Part shown: piece by piece, positions 25,798 to 34,867 of the stretch
Numbering within the stretch: the first letter of the stretch is position 1
How the letters are laid out: each line of letters begins with the position of its first letter
Assembly (NCBI GenBank): GCA_041690355.1
Contig: JAWLHK010000003.1
Location: forward strand, 28,695 to 92,694
Origin: JAWLHK01 sp041690355 [NCBI: bacterium]
GTDB taxonomy: Bacteria; J088; JAWLBW01
Length of the DNA: 64,000 nucleotides
Reading direction: 5' to 3'
Made by a program: the position numbers and the translations under genes
Notes under the pieces: model-generated
Databases searched by the model: none
Seen by the model: the letters and a program-made list of their open reading frames with translations, nothing else
Told to the model about the DNA's origin: nothing

Positions 25798-26109
25798 TCA
25801 GCGCGATTCGTCGGCGGGGCGGCAGTAGCCGCCGGCCTCGTCGCCCGTTGCGCTGCAGGTGTAGCCGTCGGGACATTCCACGTCGCTGCGGCAGGGAATC
25901 TGGCAGGTCTTGTCCCCCTCGGCGACACTCCCCGACGAGAGCGCCGTATCCCCGGGTGACGGGTCGTTCAGCACGACGCAGGCCTGCCCCTTCTGACAGT
26001 CGCTGTCGCTCACGCAGGGCTCGTCGATGAGCTCCGTACTCGTATGCTGGCCGCAGGCCGGAACGGCCAGGCAGAGCATCAGGAGGAGAAGTGAGCGTTG
26101 CGCCATCAT
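25798..26109 (-). CDS. Small Cys-rich lipoprotein (myxobacterial-type repeat)
   Basis: A 103-residue exported protein. The signal peptide ends LAVPAC, a lipobox giving Cys19 as the lipidated residue. The mature part holds two similar disulphide-rich units, CVSDSDCQKGQAC and CRSDVECPDGYTC, of the type common in deltaproteobacterial surface proteins. The function is unknown. The stop lies 18 bp before the prepilin peptidase start, so the two are probably cotranscribed. Start: the first of two adjacent ATGs (26109); the second, at 26106, is equally possible. Confidence 0.72.
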   Translation of the reverse strand: MMAQRSLLLLMLCLAVPACGQHTSTELIDEPCVSDSDCQKGQACVVLNDPSPGDTALSSGSVAEGDKTCQIPCRSDVECPDGYTCSATGDEAGGYCRPADESR

Positions 26110-26164
26110 GAGGGCATGATCGTAACATGGCCGCGGCGCGATGGCGAGTACCCTGAAACAGCGT

Positions 26165-26194
26165 TTGACAGCGACGGGCCGCCAACCCTACACT
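26165..26194 (+). promoter_or_regulatory. Sigma-70 promoter upstream of the pilB-like gene
   Basis: ttgaca (26165-26170), an 18-bp spacer and tacact (26189-26194), giving a start near 26202 and a leader of about 55 nt before the ATG at 26257. Confidence 0.7.
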
Positions 26195-26256
26195 AATACC
26201 GCAGGAATTGCGGACCCCATGTCGCCCCTTGCGCAAACCTCGCAAAAAGGTTAACC

Positions 26257-28065
26257 ATGACGCGCCCCCTGACCGACCGCTCGATGACCGTCCCCTACGT
26301 CCTCGAGATCCTCAAGCGCTCCCACCTGCTCTCTGAAAACGATGCCCGCGAAATCCAGGTCAAGGAGGCCGTGGCGCGCAGCCGCATTCTCAAGGAGCGC
26401 CGTGACGGCGCGCAGGGCCTTCGCCGTCCCAACGATTCGGCCGTGCACCCGGTCGACGTCGTGCTCTCCTTCGACTTTCACACGCCCGACGAACGGCCGC
26501 TCACCGAAGACATGATCTTCAGGGCCATCGCCGACGATGCCGGCCATGCCTTTGAAAAGATCGATCCGTTGAAGCTCGACCCCGACCTGATCACGCGCAC
26601 GGTTCCGAAACCCTTCGCGCAGCGGCATGCCATCATTCCCCTGCGCCGCCTCGAAGACCGCATCGTCGTCGCCACCGCCGACCCGTTCGACTACATCGGC
26701 CTCGAGCATTTCGGCATCGCCGCCGGAATCTCTGTCGAGGTGGTCGTCTCGAGCTTCACCGACATCTCCAAGATCATCACCGAGTTCTACGGCCTGCGCA
26801 GCTCCATCACGGCCGCCGCCAAGAACATCACCCCGAGCGTCGTCGACCTCGGCAACCTCGAACAGTTCGTGCGCCTGAGGCCCGACCAGGAGCTCGAAGC
26901 CAGCGACAAGCACGTCGTCAACGCGGTCGACTATCTGCTTCGTTACGCCTACGATCAGCGCGCCTCCGACATCCACATCGAACCCAAGCGCGACAAGAGC
27001 TTCGTGCGCTTCCGTATCGACGGCGTGCTTCACACCGTGAACCAGATGCCCCGCGTCGTGCATGCGCCCATCGTCAGTCGTCTCAAGATGCTGAGCCGCA
27101 TGGACATCGCCGAAAAGCGCCGCCCCCAGGACGGCCGCATCAAGACCGAGTTCAAGGGGCGCGAAATCGAGCTTCGCGTCTCCTGTCTGCCCGTCGCTTT
27201 CGGCGAGAAGATGGTCATCCGCATCTTCGATCCCGAACTCGTATCACAGGACCTGCAGAACCTCGGTTTCCTTCAGGCCGAGCTGCAGCAGTTCGAAAGC
27301 TGGATCGATCGGCCGCACGGCATGATCCTCGTCACCGGCCCTACGGGTAGCGGTAAGAGCACCACGCTCTACACCGCCCTGCGCACGCTCGCGTCGCCCG
27401 AACTGAACCTGGTGACGATCGAAGACCCCATCGAAAACATCTACGAGGATTTCAACCAGATCGCCGTTCAGCCCGCCATCGGCATCACCTTCGATACCGT
27501 ACTGCGATCGGTGCTCCGGCAGGACCCCGACGTCATCATGGTCGGCGAAATCCGCGACCGTGAAACGGCCGCCCACGCGGTGCAGGCCGCCCTCACCGGC
27601 CATCTGGTGCTCTCGACGCTGCACACCAATGACGCCCCGAGCGCCGTTTCGCGCCTGCGCGACCTCGGCGTCGAACCGTTTCTCATCTCGAGCGTGCTCG
27701 TCGGCATCATGGCCCAGCGCCTGGTGCGCAAGATCTGTTCGGCCTGTGACGAAGTGCGCGACATGGCACCCGAAGAGCTGCTCGCACTCAAGATCAACCC
27801 CGGCCAGCGCACGAACATCCCCATTCACTACGGCAAGGGCTGCCCCGAGTGCAGGGGAACCGGGTATCGCGGCCGCTCGGGGGTCTTCGAAATCATTTCC
27901 GTCGACGAGTCGATCCGGCAGCTCGTCGCCGAAGGCGCCGACTCGGACGCCATCCGCAAGGCCGCAACGAAAAACGGCATGCAGACCCTGCGCGCCGCCG
28001 CCATCCGCAAGCTGCTCGACGGCCAGACCTCCTTTGAAGAAGTCGTTCGGGTGACCTCGACATGA
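26257..28065 (+). CDS. pilB: PilB/GspE-family assembly ATPase
   Basis: A 602-residue secretion/pilus-extension ATPase. The N-terminal GspE_N-like domain (about residues 50-185) is followed by the arginine-rich middle and the core. Walker A is GPTGSGKSTT from Gly361, the Asp box is TIEDPIE, Walker B is QDPDVIMVGEIRD, and the His box is GHLVLSTLHTND. The C-terminal zinc site is present (CSAC then CPEC, about 490-535), typical of PilB/GspE and absent in PilT. PilB versus GspE cannot be settled because no other pilus or secretion genes are here. The next gene overlaps its stop by ATGA. Confidence 0.92.
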   Translation: MTRPLTDRSMTVPYVLEILKRSHLLSENDAREIQVKEAVARSRILKERRDGAQGLRRPNDSAVHPVDVVLSFDFHTPDERPLTEDMIFRAIADDAGHAFEKIDPLKLDPDLITRTVPKPFAQRHAIIPLRRLEDRIVVATADPFDYIGLEHFGIAAGISVEVVVSSFTDISKIITEFYGLRSSITAAAKNITPSVVDLGNLEQFVRLRPDQELEASDKHVVNAVDYLLRYAYDQRASDIHIEPKRDKSFVRFRIDGVLHTVNQMPRVVHAPIVSRLKMLSRMDIAEKRRPQDGRIKTEFKGREIELRVSCLPVAFGEKMVIRIFDPELVSQDLQNLGFLQAELQQFESWIDRPHGMILVTGPTGSGKSTTLYTALRTLASPELNLVTIEDPIENIYEDFNQIAVQPAIGITFDTVLRSVLRQDPDVIMVGEIRDRETAAHAVQAALTGHLVLSTLHTNDAPSAVSRLRDLGVEPFLISSVLVGIMAQRLVRKICSACDEVRDMAPEELLALKINPGQRTNIPIHYGKGCPECRGTGYRGRSGVFEIISVDESIRQLVAEGADSDAIRKAATKNGMQTLRAAAIRKLLDGQTSFEEVVRVTST

Positions 28066-29462
28066 AACTGCGCTCGATTCTCATCATCGACGACGAAGAG
28101 AGCCTGCGCCACATGCTCTCGATCCTTCTCAAGAAGGAGGGCTACGACGTCGCCTCGGTGGGCGGCGCCGAAGAGGGGCTCAAGGTCATCGCGGCCAAGC
28201 CCCCCGACGTGGTGCTCTGCGATGTGCGCATGAAGGGGATGGACGGGCTCGCCTTTCTGCGCGAGCTGCGCAATCTGTCGGCCGCCCCTACGGTGGTCAT
28301 GATGAGCGCCTACGGGTCGGTCGAGACGGCCATCCAGTGCATGAAGCTCGGAGCCTACGATTACATCTCGAAGCCCTTCAACCAGGACGAGATCGTGCTC
28401 ACCCTGCGCAAGATCGAAGAGCGCGCCACCCTGCTCGTCGAGAACGCCCGCCTGCAGACAGAAATCCGCCGCGCGGCCCCCGCCGACGACCTGGCAGCCC
28501 GTAACGCGCGCATGGTCGAAATCTTCGAAACCGCCCGCAAGGTTTCGGCCTACAAGACGACCGTGCTCGTCACCGGCGAGAGCGGTACCGGCAAGGAAGT
28601 GCTCGCGCGCACGATTCATCGTCACTCGGGCCGCAAGGCGACCGCCTTCATCGCCGTGAACTGCGGCGCCATTCCCGAAGAACTGCTCGAAAGCGAACTC
28701 TTCGGTCACGTGCGCGGCGCCTTTACCGGGGCGGTCCAGGACAAGCGCGGCCTCTTTCACGAGGCCGACGGGGGAACGCTGTTTCTCGACGAAATCGCCG
28801 ACCTTCCCCTCAACCTCCAGGTCAAGCTTCTGCGGGTGCTGCAGGAGGGTGAGGTGCGCCGCGTCGGGAGCAACCGGCAGGAGCCGGTTGACGTGCGCGT
28901 CATCGCGGCCACGAATCGCGATCTGCGTCAGGACGTGACCGACGGCCGTTTCCGCGAAGATCTGTTCTACCGCCTCAACGTCATCCACCTGCATCTGCCG
29001 CCGCTGCGCGAGCGCCCCGAAGACATCGCGTCGCTGGCCGACCTGTTTCTGGCCCGGCATGCAGAACGTGCGGGAAAGACGATGTCGGGTTTCGCCCCCG
29101 CGGCCCGGCGCCTGCTGGCAGACTATGGCTGGCCCGGAAACGTCAGAGAACTCGAAAACTGCATCGAGCGCGCTGTCGTCCTGGCCGAGGGCGGGCAGGT
29201 AGAGCCGGCCGACCTGCCGCCGCAGCTGCACCAGTCGTCAGGCGCGACGCCGCTGCTGGCCGCAGACGAACTCTCGATCAAGCGCGCGACCGAGGTCATC
29301 GAGCAGACTCTGATCCGGCGCGCGCTCGAGAAGACGAACGGCAACCGCACGCATGCGGCGCGGCTGCTCGAGATCTCGCACCGCGCCCTGCTCTACAAGC
29401 TGAAATCCTACCGGATCGCCAATTTCGAGCAAGAGGGACCCGGCGAAAAGGTCCCGACCTGA
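28062..29462 (+). CDS. NtrC/PilR-type sigma-54 response regulator
   Basis: A 466-residue three-domain regulator. The receiver domain has the DD pair at 10-11, phospho-acceptor Asp54 in VVLCDVRM, and Lys in ISKPF. The AAA+ domain shows Walker A GESGTGKE, the sigma-54-contacting loop RGAFTGA and Walker [11 protein letters not shown]. The C-terminus is a Fis-type helix-turn-helix ([24 protein letters not shown]). It overlaps the pilB-like gene by 4 bp, which suggests a PilR-like role in pilus or secretion control. No partner kinase lies next to it; the following gene is convergent. Confidence 0.92.
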   Translation: MKLRSILIIDDEESLRHMLSILLKKEGYDVASVGGAEEGLKVIAAKPPDVVLCDVRMKGMDGLAFLRELRNLSAAPTVVMMSAYGSVETAIQCMKLGAYDYISKPFNQDEIVLTLRKIEERATLLVENARLQTEIRRAAPADDLAARNARMVEIFETARKVSAYKTTVLVTGESGTGKEVLARTIHRHSGRKATAFIAVNCGAIPEELLESELFGHVRGAFTGAVQDKRGLFHEADGGTLFLDEIADLPLNLQVKLLRVLQEGEVRRVGSNRQEPVDVRVIAATNRDLRQDVTDGRFREDLFYRLNVIHLHLPPLRERPEDIASLADLFLARHAERAGKTMSGFAPAARRLLADYGWPGNVRELENCIERAVVLAEGGQVEPADLPPQLHQSSGATPLLAADELSIKRATEVIEQTLIRRALEKTNGNRTHAARLLEISHRALLYKLKSYRIANFEQEGPGEKVPT

Positions 29463-29469
29463 GTTCAGC

Positions 29470-30330
29470 TCAGGGAACCACGAGCAGACTGCCGGCGTAC
29501 GTGCGGGTCAAGTCCTCGGGGGTCGACCCGACGAGAAAGCGCACGAGCCCGCTGCGCGAGTGCTTGCCGACGACCAGCAGCGTCCCCGGCTCGGCCGCCG
29601 CATCGGCCAGCTTGCGCGGAACCGAGCCGAGCAGCACTTCGCCCTTCGCATCGATCCCCTCGCCCGCCACCCGGGCGGCGAGCGCGTCCATGCGCCTGCG
29701 CATTTCGTCGATGAAGGCGTCCTGCGCGCGATCGGCCCCGACCCAGCCGATTTCTCCGAAGTAGCCCACCTGGGCCATCGTATCGACGACGTAGACCAGC
29801 TTGAGGGGCAGACTCCACGCCCGGGCGAACTCGGCGGCGCGCCGGACGAGCTCATCCTGCTTGTCGTCGAAGCCCACGGCGGCGACGATATGCCGGATTT
29901 CAGCGCCTCCGGGTACGCCCGGATGCAGCCAGACCGGCACGTCAGCGGCCTTGAGAATGCGCCGCGCGTTCGAGCCGATGCCCTCTGCCTTACCGCTGTA
30001 GCCGTGGCGGCTCAGGAGCACCATCGGTTCCGCATACGCCTTGGCCACGTCGTCGATCCACTCCTGCACGGGCGCGTTGCGAATCGTCACGCGCCCGTCG
30101 ATCCCCCGCTGCGCAAGCATGTCCTGAATGCGCTGCTCCAGGTGCTCGTGCAGCGCGCGCACCACCTCGTCGGGGGTGAACGTTGGCGTCGACATGCTGA
30201 CGAGCGGCGGGATCATGCCGTGCAGCACGACCAGCGCGGCATCCGCGCGGTCGGCCAGCGTCTGCGCGCAGCGCAGGGCCGAGATCGCCGGTTCGGAGAG
30301 GTCGAAAGGAATGAGCAGCGTGCGGAACAT
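29470..30330 (-). CDS. Tandem universal stress protein
   Basis: A 286-residue protein made of two Usp domains. The first starts TLLIPFDLSEPAISALRCAQ and ends near VLLSRHGYSGKAEGIGSNARRILKAADVPVWL; the second starts HIVAAVGFDDKQDELVRRAAEFA and ends LLVVGKHSRSGLVRFLVGSTPEDLTR. The ATP-binding G-2x-G-9x-G(S/T) pattern is readable in each half but is degenerate. Such proteins are induced by redox or starvation stress. Its position 14 bp after ccoG, with ggagg upstream of the ATG, makes it the last gene of the cbb3 oxidase operon, in keeping with a microaerobic stress role. Confidence 0.9.
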   Translation of the reverse strand: MFRTLLIPFDLSEPAISALRCAQTLADRADAALVVLHGMIPPLVSMSTPTFTPDEVVRALHEHLEQRIQDMLAQRGIDGRVTIRNAPVQEWIDDVAKAYAEPMVLLSRHGYSGKAEGIGSNARRILKAADVPVWLHPGVPGGAEIRHIVAAVGFDDKQDELVRRAAEFARAWSLPLKLVYVVDTMAQVGYFGEIGWVGADRAQDAFIDEMRRRMDALAARVAGEGIDAKGEVLLGSVPRKLADAAAEPGTLLVVGKHSRSGLVRFLVGSTPEDLTRTYAGSLLVVP

Positions 30331-30344
30331 GAAGGCCTCCGATG

Positions 30345-31736
30345 TTAACGTTCCGGCCCCAGCAGCCGAATGGGCTGCCGGACCGTTTCGTTGCGGCCGT
30401 CCACCACGAGCAGTTCGACTTCGCGCTTGCCCCCGGGCACGGCCCCGGCGGGAAAGCGGATAAAGATGTCTGCCTGCGCCGACTGGCCCGCCACGACGGG
30501 AAACGGAACCCTGGCCGTCACGACGTTGAACTCGCTTCCCGCTCCGTCGAGCTCGAAGCGCAGGTCGGCATCGGCAAAGGTATGGTTGGCCACGTGCAGC
30601 CGGAAATGGTTCACGACTTCACCCCCCTGCGTCAGCGTATAGGCCGACGAAGGGCGCACCACGGAAACATTATACGGCTTCCGGTTCATGACCGTGTATG
30701 AAAAACCGCCGAGAACGACGACGAGCAGCGCGGCATAGACCATGCTGCGGGCGCTCCAGCGGCGTTTTCCCTGCTCCTCGCCGACGATGGAATCGTAGCG
30801 GATGAGCCCTTTGGGCTTGCTCAGCTTGCCCATGATGTCGTCGCAGGCGTCGATGCAGGCCGTACAGGCCACGCACTCCATCTGCAGGCCGCGCCGGATG
30901 TCGACCCCCGTCGGGCAGACCTGCACGCAGCGGTAACAGCTGACGCAGTCGCCCTGCTGCTCGGGGGGCACGTCGCGCGCCTTGCGCGGCTCGCCCCGTT
31001 TCTCGTCGTAAACCACCCCCAGCGACCGGTCGTCCATCAGAACCGACTGGAGCCGGCCGTAGGGGCAGGCCACGATGCAGAACTGTTCGCGGAACCAGCC
31101 GAAGTCGAACAGAATGAGCCCGGTCGCCGCCAGCATGAACACGAACGTGCCGGGATTTTCGGCCGGCGACGACCGGATCATTTCGGCCAGGCGATCAGTG
31201 CCGACGAAGTACGCCAGAAAGCTGTGCGTGATGACGAGCGTGACGGCGGTAAAGGCGGCCCACTTCGCCGCGCGCAACCCGACCTTGCGCAGCGAGAGGG
31301 GGGCCGCATCGAGCTTGCGCCGCTCATGCGCATTCCCCTCGATCCACCCCTCGATGCGCCGGTAGACCATGTCGATGAACACCGTCTGCGGACACCCCCA
31401 GCCGCACCAGATGCGCCCCCACAGCGACGTCACGAACAGGAGCCCGAGCACCAGGGCCAGCAGTACGAACACGAGCATCGGTGCGTCGTGCGCCCAGAAC
31501 GTGAGGCCGAAGATGGCGAACCGGCGGCGCGGCAGGTCGAGCAGCACCGCCTGATGCCCGGCGACCTCGAGCCAGGGCAGAACGAGAAAGACGACCAGCA
31601 GCACCGAGTAGATGGCCGTGCGCCGGTTGCGCCACGGACCGTTCACCTCGGCGGGGTGCATGTAAACCCGGCGCCCCGTTTCGTCGGTGCTCGCCAGCCG
31701 GTCTTCGGGTAGCTCGAACGTGTTCTTGACGGCCAT
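30345..31736 (-). CDS. ccoG: CcoG (RdxA/FixG), cbb3 oxidase assembly iron-sulfur protein
   Basis: A 463-residue inner-membrane protein. About five hydrophobic segments surround the WCGWGCPQTVF motif. Two ferredoxin-like clusters follow (CVSCYRCVQVCP and CVACTACIDACD, about residues 260-300). A C-terminal Ig-like periplasmic domain (about 345-463) follows the last membrane segment. CcoG is thought to reduce Cu(II) to Cu(I) for delivery to the binuclear centre of the cbb3 oxidase. It lies 18 bp after ccoP in the oxidase operon. Confidence 0.95.
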   Translation of the reverse strand: MAVKNTFELPEDRLASTDETGRRVYMHPAEVNGPWRNRRTAIYSVLLVVFLVLPWLEVAGHQAVLLDLPRRRFAIFGLTFWAHDAPMLVFVLLALVLGLLFVTSLWGRIWCGWGCPQTVFIDMVYRRIEGWIEGNAHERRKLDAAPLSLRKVGLRAAKWAAFTAVTLVITHSFLAYFVGTDRLAEMIRSSPAENPGTFVFMLAATGLILFDFGWFREQFCIVACPYGRLQSVLMDDRSLGVVYDEKRGEPRKARDVPPEQQGDCVSCYRCVQVCPTGVDIRRGLQMECVACTACIDACDDIMGKLSKPKGLIRYDSIVGEEQGKRRWSARSMVYAALLVVVLGGFSYTVMNRKPYNVSVVRPSSAYTLTQGGEVVNHFRLHVANHTFADADLRFELDGAGSEFNVVTARVPFPVVAGQSAQADIFIRFPAGAVPGGKREVELLVVDGRNETVRQPIRLLGPER

Positions 31737-31754
31737 GGTACTGCTCGAAAGGCC

Positions 31755-32336
31755 TCAGGTTCCCTGTGGTTTATACGACTCGCCCTGCGGTTCCTTCGCG
31801 TTGGGCGGGTTCGTCCCCTGCAGCGTGAGAATGAAGCCGACCGCCGCCTTCAGCTCGTCGGGCGTGATGGAGTCGCCCCAGGCGGGCATCCCCTTGTCGC
31901 CGACACCGTCGCGAATCGTTTTCGCAATTGCGCCGGGTGACCCGCCGTGCAGCCAGAACTCGTCGGTCAGGTTGGGCCCGATGAGTCCCTCACCCACCGC
32001 GCCGTGACAGGCGGCGCAGCGGGTCGCGTAGACCTCGCCCCCCGTGGCCACGGCGGCATGGTCCTTCGCCGCGGCGAGTAGAACGGCATCGTCGAAGCCC
32101 CCCTGCTTTTCTGCAGCCCGCTTTTCTTCGATGGCGCCGACCCTGGCTTCGTAGACCTGCTGCAGCGACTGCCCGGGGCCGAATTCATAGTACCCAACGT
32201 ACAGGACCGAGAAGATGATTGTCAGGTAGAAGCCGTAGATCCACCAGCGCGGCAGCGGATTATCGAGCTCCTGAATGCCGTCGTAGTCGTGATCGAGCAG
32301 TTTCTCATCCTGCTGCGGATTTTTTTCCTTACTCAT
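31755..32336 (-). CDS. ccoP: CcoP subunit of cbb3 oxidase, single-haem form
   Basis: A 193-residue membrane-anchored cytochrome c. The N-terminal DGIQELDNPLPRWWIYGFYLTIIFSVLYVGYY is the standard CcoP anchor. Only one haem motif is present (CAACH, 107-111), with a distal Met candidate in GDKGMPAWG. Many proteobacterial CcoP proteins carry two haems and are about 290 residues, so this is the short form. The ATG at 32336 overlaps the end of ccoQ by 8 bp; the 14-residue upstream extension is not used, since the start matches the family N-terminus. Confidence 0.93.
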   Translation of the reverse strand: MSKEKNPQQDEKLLDHDYDGIQELDNPLPRWWIYGFYLTIIFSVLYVGYYEFGPGQSLQQVYEARVGAIEEKRAAEKQGGFDDAVLLAAAKDHAAVATGGEVYATRCAACHGAVGEGLIGPNLTDEFWLHGGSPGAIAKTIRDGVGDKGMPAWGDSITPDELKAAVGFILTLQGTNPPNAKEPQGESYKPQGT

Positions 32337-32502
32337 GATGCGACTCTCCATCGAGCGGAAGCGCAGCGATCTGCGCATATTGCTGTTGGCTCCCCCGGCG
32401 CAGAACCCATGCGATGATGCCCGTGAAGATCACGAGAAAGAGCACGAGAAATGCGCTGGCAACCGGAACGTCGGCGAACTGCGATGCGTACTGGCTGATC
32501 AT
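32329..32502 (-). CDS. ccoQ: CcoQ-like small membrane subunit (57 aa)
   Basis: A 57-residue reading frame, read by hand, between ccoNO and ccoP. It begins [20 protein letters not shown], has one membrane helix (about residues 15-33, [20 protein letters not shown]) followed by a basic [10 protein letters not shown] stretch, and ends SHHE. Length, topology and position match CcoQ/FixQ, which stabilises the CcoP-core interaction. Its ATG overlaps the ccoNO stop by 4 bp (ATGA) and its end overlaps the ccoP start by 8 bp, strong evidence of translation. Confidence 0.88.
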   Translation of the reverse strand: MISQYASQFADVPVASAFLVLFLVIFTGIIAWVLRRGSQQQYAQIAALPLDGESHHE

Positions 32503-34706
32503 CGGATTTTCTCCCTCGAGGCGGCCTGGTTGTCGGCCGAGGCCTGATAGTCGCGGCCCAGCCGCTGCAGATAAGCGATCAGAGCGACAATCTCCTTGTT
32601 TTCAACGCCCGCCTGCACCCCCTGCGAGACGAGCCCCTGGGCAATCGTCTGCGCCTGGGCGCGAGCCGACTCGACGGCGCCGGCCACGTCGGCATCGGTG
32701 TACGGGACCCCGATGGCCTGCATCGCCGCGAGCTTGGCGGTGATATCGCTCAGATCGAGCTCATCCTTCAGCATCCACGGGTATGACGGCATGATCGACC
32801 GCGGAGTGACCTGACGCGGGTCCTCCATGTGCCGGTAGTGCCACAGGTCGGGATACTTGCCGCCCAGGCGCGCGATGTCGGGCCCGGTACGCTTCGATCC
32901 CCATTGGAACGGGTGATCGTACATCGACTCTTCGGCCAGCGACGCGGCCCCGTAGCGCAGGTACTCCGACTCCATCGGGCGAATCATCTGGGAGTGGCAG
33001 GTGTAGCAGCCCTCGCGGATGTAGATGTCGCGCCCCTCGAGTTCGAGCGGGCTGTAGGGGAGCACGGTAACCGTGTTGTCTGAAACGCCGTGGAAGGTCT
33101 TGGGCGAGAGTACCGAGGGCAGGATCTCGACCGCGCCGCCGACGACGATGGCGATGAAGGTGAGCACGCTGAACACGGTGGTCATCCCTTCGAGGCGGCG
33201 ATGCGCGCCGGCGCCCGGTTCAGGCCGCCAGCTGCTGCGGGGGGCGGCCGTGGCGGTCTCGACCTTCTCCTGCTTCGGCGCCAGGCGGATGGTCTTGTAC
33301 AGGTTCCAGACGCCGACGCAGGCGCCGGTCAGATACATCAGGCCCCCGATCATGCGCACCCAGTACAGGGGGACGATCTTGATGACGGTCTCGACGAAAT
33401 CCGGATAGACGAGGCGTCCCGATTCGTCGAGCGCCCGCCACATGAGCCCCTGGGTGATGCCCGAGGCCCACATCGACATCATGTAGAAGACGATGCCCAG
33501 CGTGCCGAGCCAGAAGTGGATGTTCGAGAGACGGTTACTGTAGATTTCACGGTTCCACAGCTTCGGCACCAGGTAGTAGAGCATGCCGAAGGTCATGAAG
33601 CCGTTCCACCCCAGCGCGCCGCCGTGCACGTGGCCGATGATCCAGTCGGTGTAGTGCCCCAGCGAGCTGACTGATTTGATGGAGAGGAGCGGGCCTTCGA
33701 ACGTCGACATGCCGTAGAAGGTCAGCCCGGCGACAAAGAACTTCAGAATCGGTTCTGTGCGCACGCGGTGCCAGGCGCCGCGCAGCGTGAGCAGACCGTT
33801 CACCATGCCGCCCCAGCTGGGCGCCCAGAGCATGACGCTGAAGACCATGCCGGTCGTCTGCGCCCATTCGGGGAGCGCGGTGTAGAGCAGATGGTGCGGA
33901 CCGGCCCAGATGTACATGAAGACGAGCGCCCAGAAATGAATGATCGACAGCCGGTACGAATAGACCGGACGGCCGACCGCCTTGGGCACGAAGTAGTACA
34001 TCAGACCGAGAAACGGCGTCGTGAGAAAGAAGGCCACCGCATTGTGGCCGTACCACCACTGCACCAGGGCGTCCTGCGCGCCGCCGAAAATCGAGTAGGA
34101 CTTGAAGAGCCCGACCGGAATGGCCAGCGAGTTGATGACGTGCAGCAGGGCCACGGTCAGAATGGTCGCGATGTAGAACCAGACGGCGACGTAGATGTGC
34201 TTCTCACGCCGCCGGGCCAGCGTTCCGAAGAAGTTGACGGCAAAGACGACCCAGACCGCCGTGATGGCGAGGTCGATGGGCCACTCCAGTTCCGCATACT
34301 CCTTGCTGGTCGTGATCCCCAGCGGCAGGGTGACGGCGGCCGCCACGATGATCAGCTGCCATCCCCAGAAGTGAATGGAGCTGAGCGTCTCCGAGAATGT
34401 GCGCGCCTTCACGAGCCGCTGGGTCGAGTAGTAGATGGCCGCGAAGATGGCGTTGCCGGCGAAGGCGAAGATGGCGGCGTTCGTGTGCAGCGGCCGCAGG
34501 CGGCCGAAGGTCAGCCACGAGATCCCCAGGTTCAGCCGCCAGTCGGCAAGCTGCGAGGCGATGGTGACGCCGAGAAGAAACGCCACCAGGCCCCAGACCA
34601 TCGTGGCGAGAATGAACTTCTTGACCACCCGATCGTCGTAGGTAAACGTCTCCGCCTTGTGCGGAACCGTTTTGACGTCGAGCGTGCCCTGAACGGCTTG
34701 ACTCAT
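32499..34706 (-). CDS. ccoNO: Fused CcoN-CcoO, catalytic and mono-haem subunits of cbb3 oxidase
   Basis: A 735-residue fusion. Residues 1 to about 480 are CcoN: haem and CuB ligands are in [26 protein letters not shown] (with the Tyr-His pair), [14 protein letters not shown] and [14 protein letters not shown] hydrophilic linker (about 480-505) leads to CcoO, with its own membrane anchor ([21 protein letters not shown]) and the c-haem motif CYTCH near 565, then [11 protein letters not shown] for the Met ligand. CcoN and CcoO are separate genes in many proteobacteria; fused forms are known in other groups. The complex reduces O2 to water at low oxygen while pumping protons. Confidence 0.95.
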   Translation of the reverse strand: MSQAVQGTLDVKTVPHKAETFTYDDRVVKKFILATMVWGLVAFLLGVTIASQLADWRLNLGISWLTFGRLRPLHTNAAIFAFAGNAIFAAIYYSTQRLVKARTFSETLSSIHFWGWQLIIVAAAVTLPLGITTSKEYAELEWPIDLAITAVWVVFAVNFFGTLARRREKHIYVAVWFYIATILTVALLHVINSLAIPVGLFKSYSIFGGAQDALVQWWYGHNAVAFFLTTPFLGLMYYFVPKAVGRPVYSYRLSIIHFWALVFMYIWAGPHHLLYTALPEWAQTTGMVFSVMLWAPSWGGMVNGLLTLRGAWHRVRTEPILKFFVAGLTFYGMSTFEGPLLSIKSVSSLGHYTDWIIGHVHGGALGWNGFMTFGMLYYLVPKLWNREIYSNRLSNIHFWLGTLGIVFYMMSMWASGITQGLMWRALDESGRLVYPDFVETVIKIVPLYWVRMIGGLMYLTGACVGVWNLYKTIRLAPKQEKVETATAAPRSSWRPEPGAGAHRRLEGMTTVFSVLTFIAIVVGGAVEILPSVLSPKTFHGVSDNTVTVLPYSPLELEGRDIYIREGCYTCHSQMIRPMESEYLRYGAASLAEESMYDHPFQWGSKRTGPDIARLGGKYPDLWHYRHMEDPRQVTPRSIMPSYPWMLKDELDLSDITAKLAAMQAIGVPYTDADVAGAVESARAQAQTIAQGLVSQGVQAGVENKEIVALIAYLQRLGRDYQASADNQAASREKIR

Positions 34707-34867
34707 GTGCGTTCTCCAGTCGGTTCGTGTTCGTCGTCGATCAGCATGCGGTGCGCCGGCGTCTCAAGGTCGTCCCACTGACCCGACAGCGTCGAGACGA
34801 TGAAGACGACGATGACCCCCAGCGCGAACAAGAGAGAAATCGGAAGGATGAAATAGAGTACGTTCAT
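34703..34867 (-). CDS. ccoS: CcoS, small cbb3 oxidase maturation protein (54 aa)
   Basis: A 54-residue frame read by hand between ccoI and ccoNO: it starts [20 protein letters not shown], crosses the membrane once, and continues [17 protein letters not shown]. The GQ(W/F)DDLETPAxRML motif is the CcoS signature. CcoS is needed to insert redox cofactors into CcoN. It overlaps ccoI (stop) and ccoNO (start) by 4 bp each, so the run is translationally coupled. Confidence 0.93.
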   Translation of the reverse strand: MNVLYFILPISLLFALGVIVVFIVSTLSGQWDDLETPAHRMLIDDEHEPTGERT

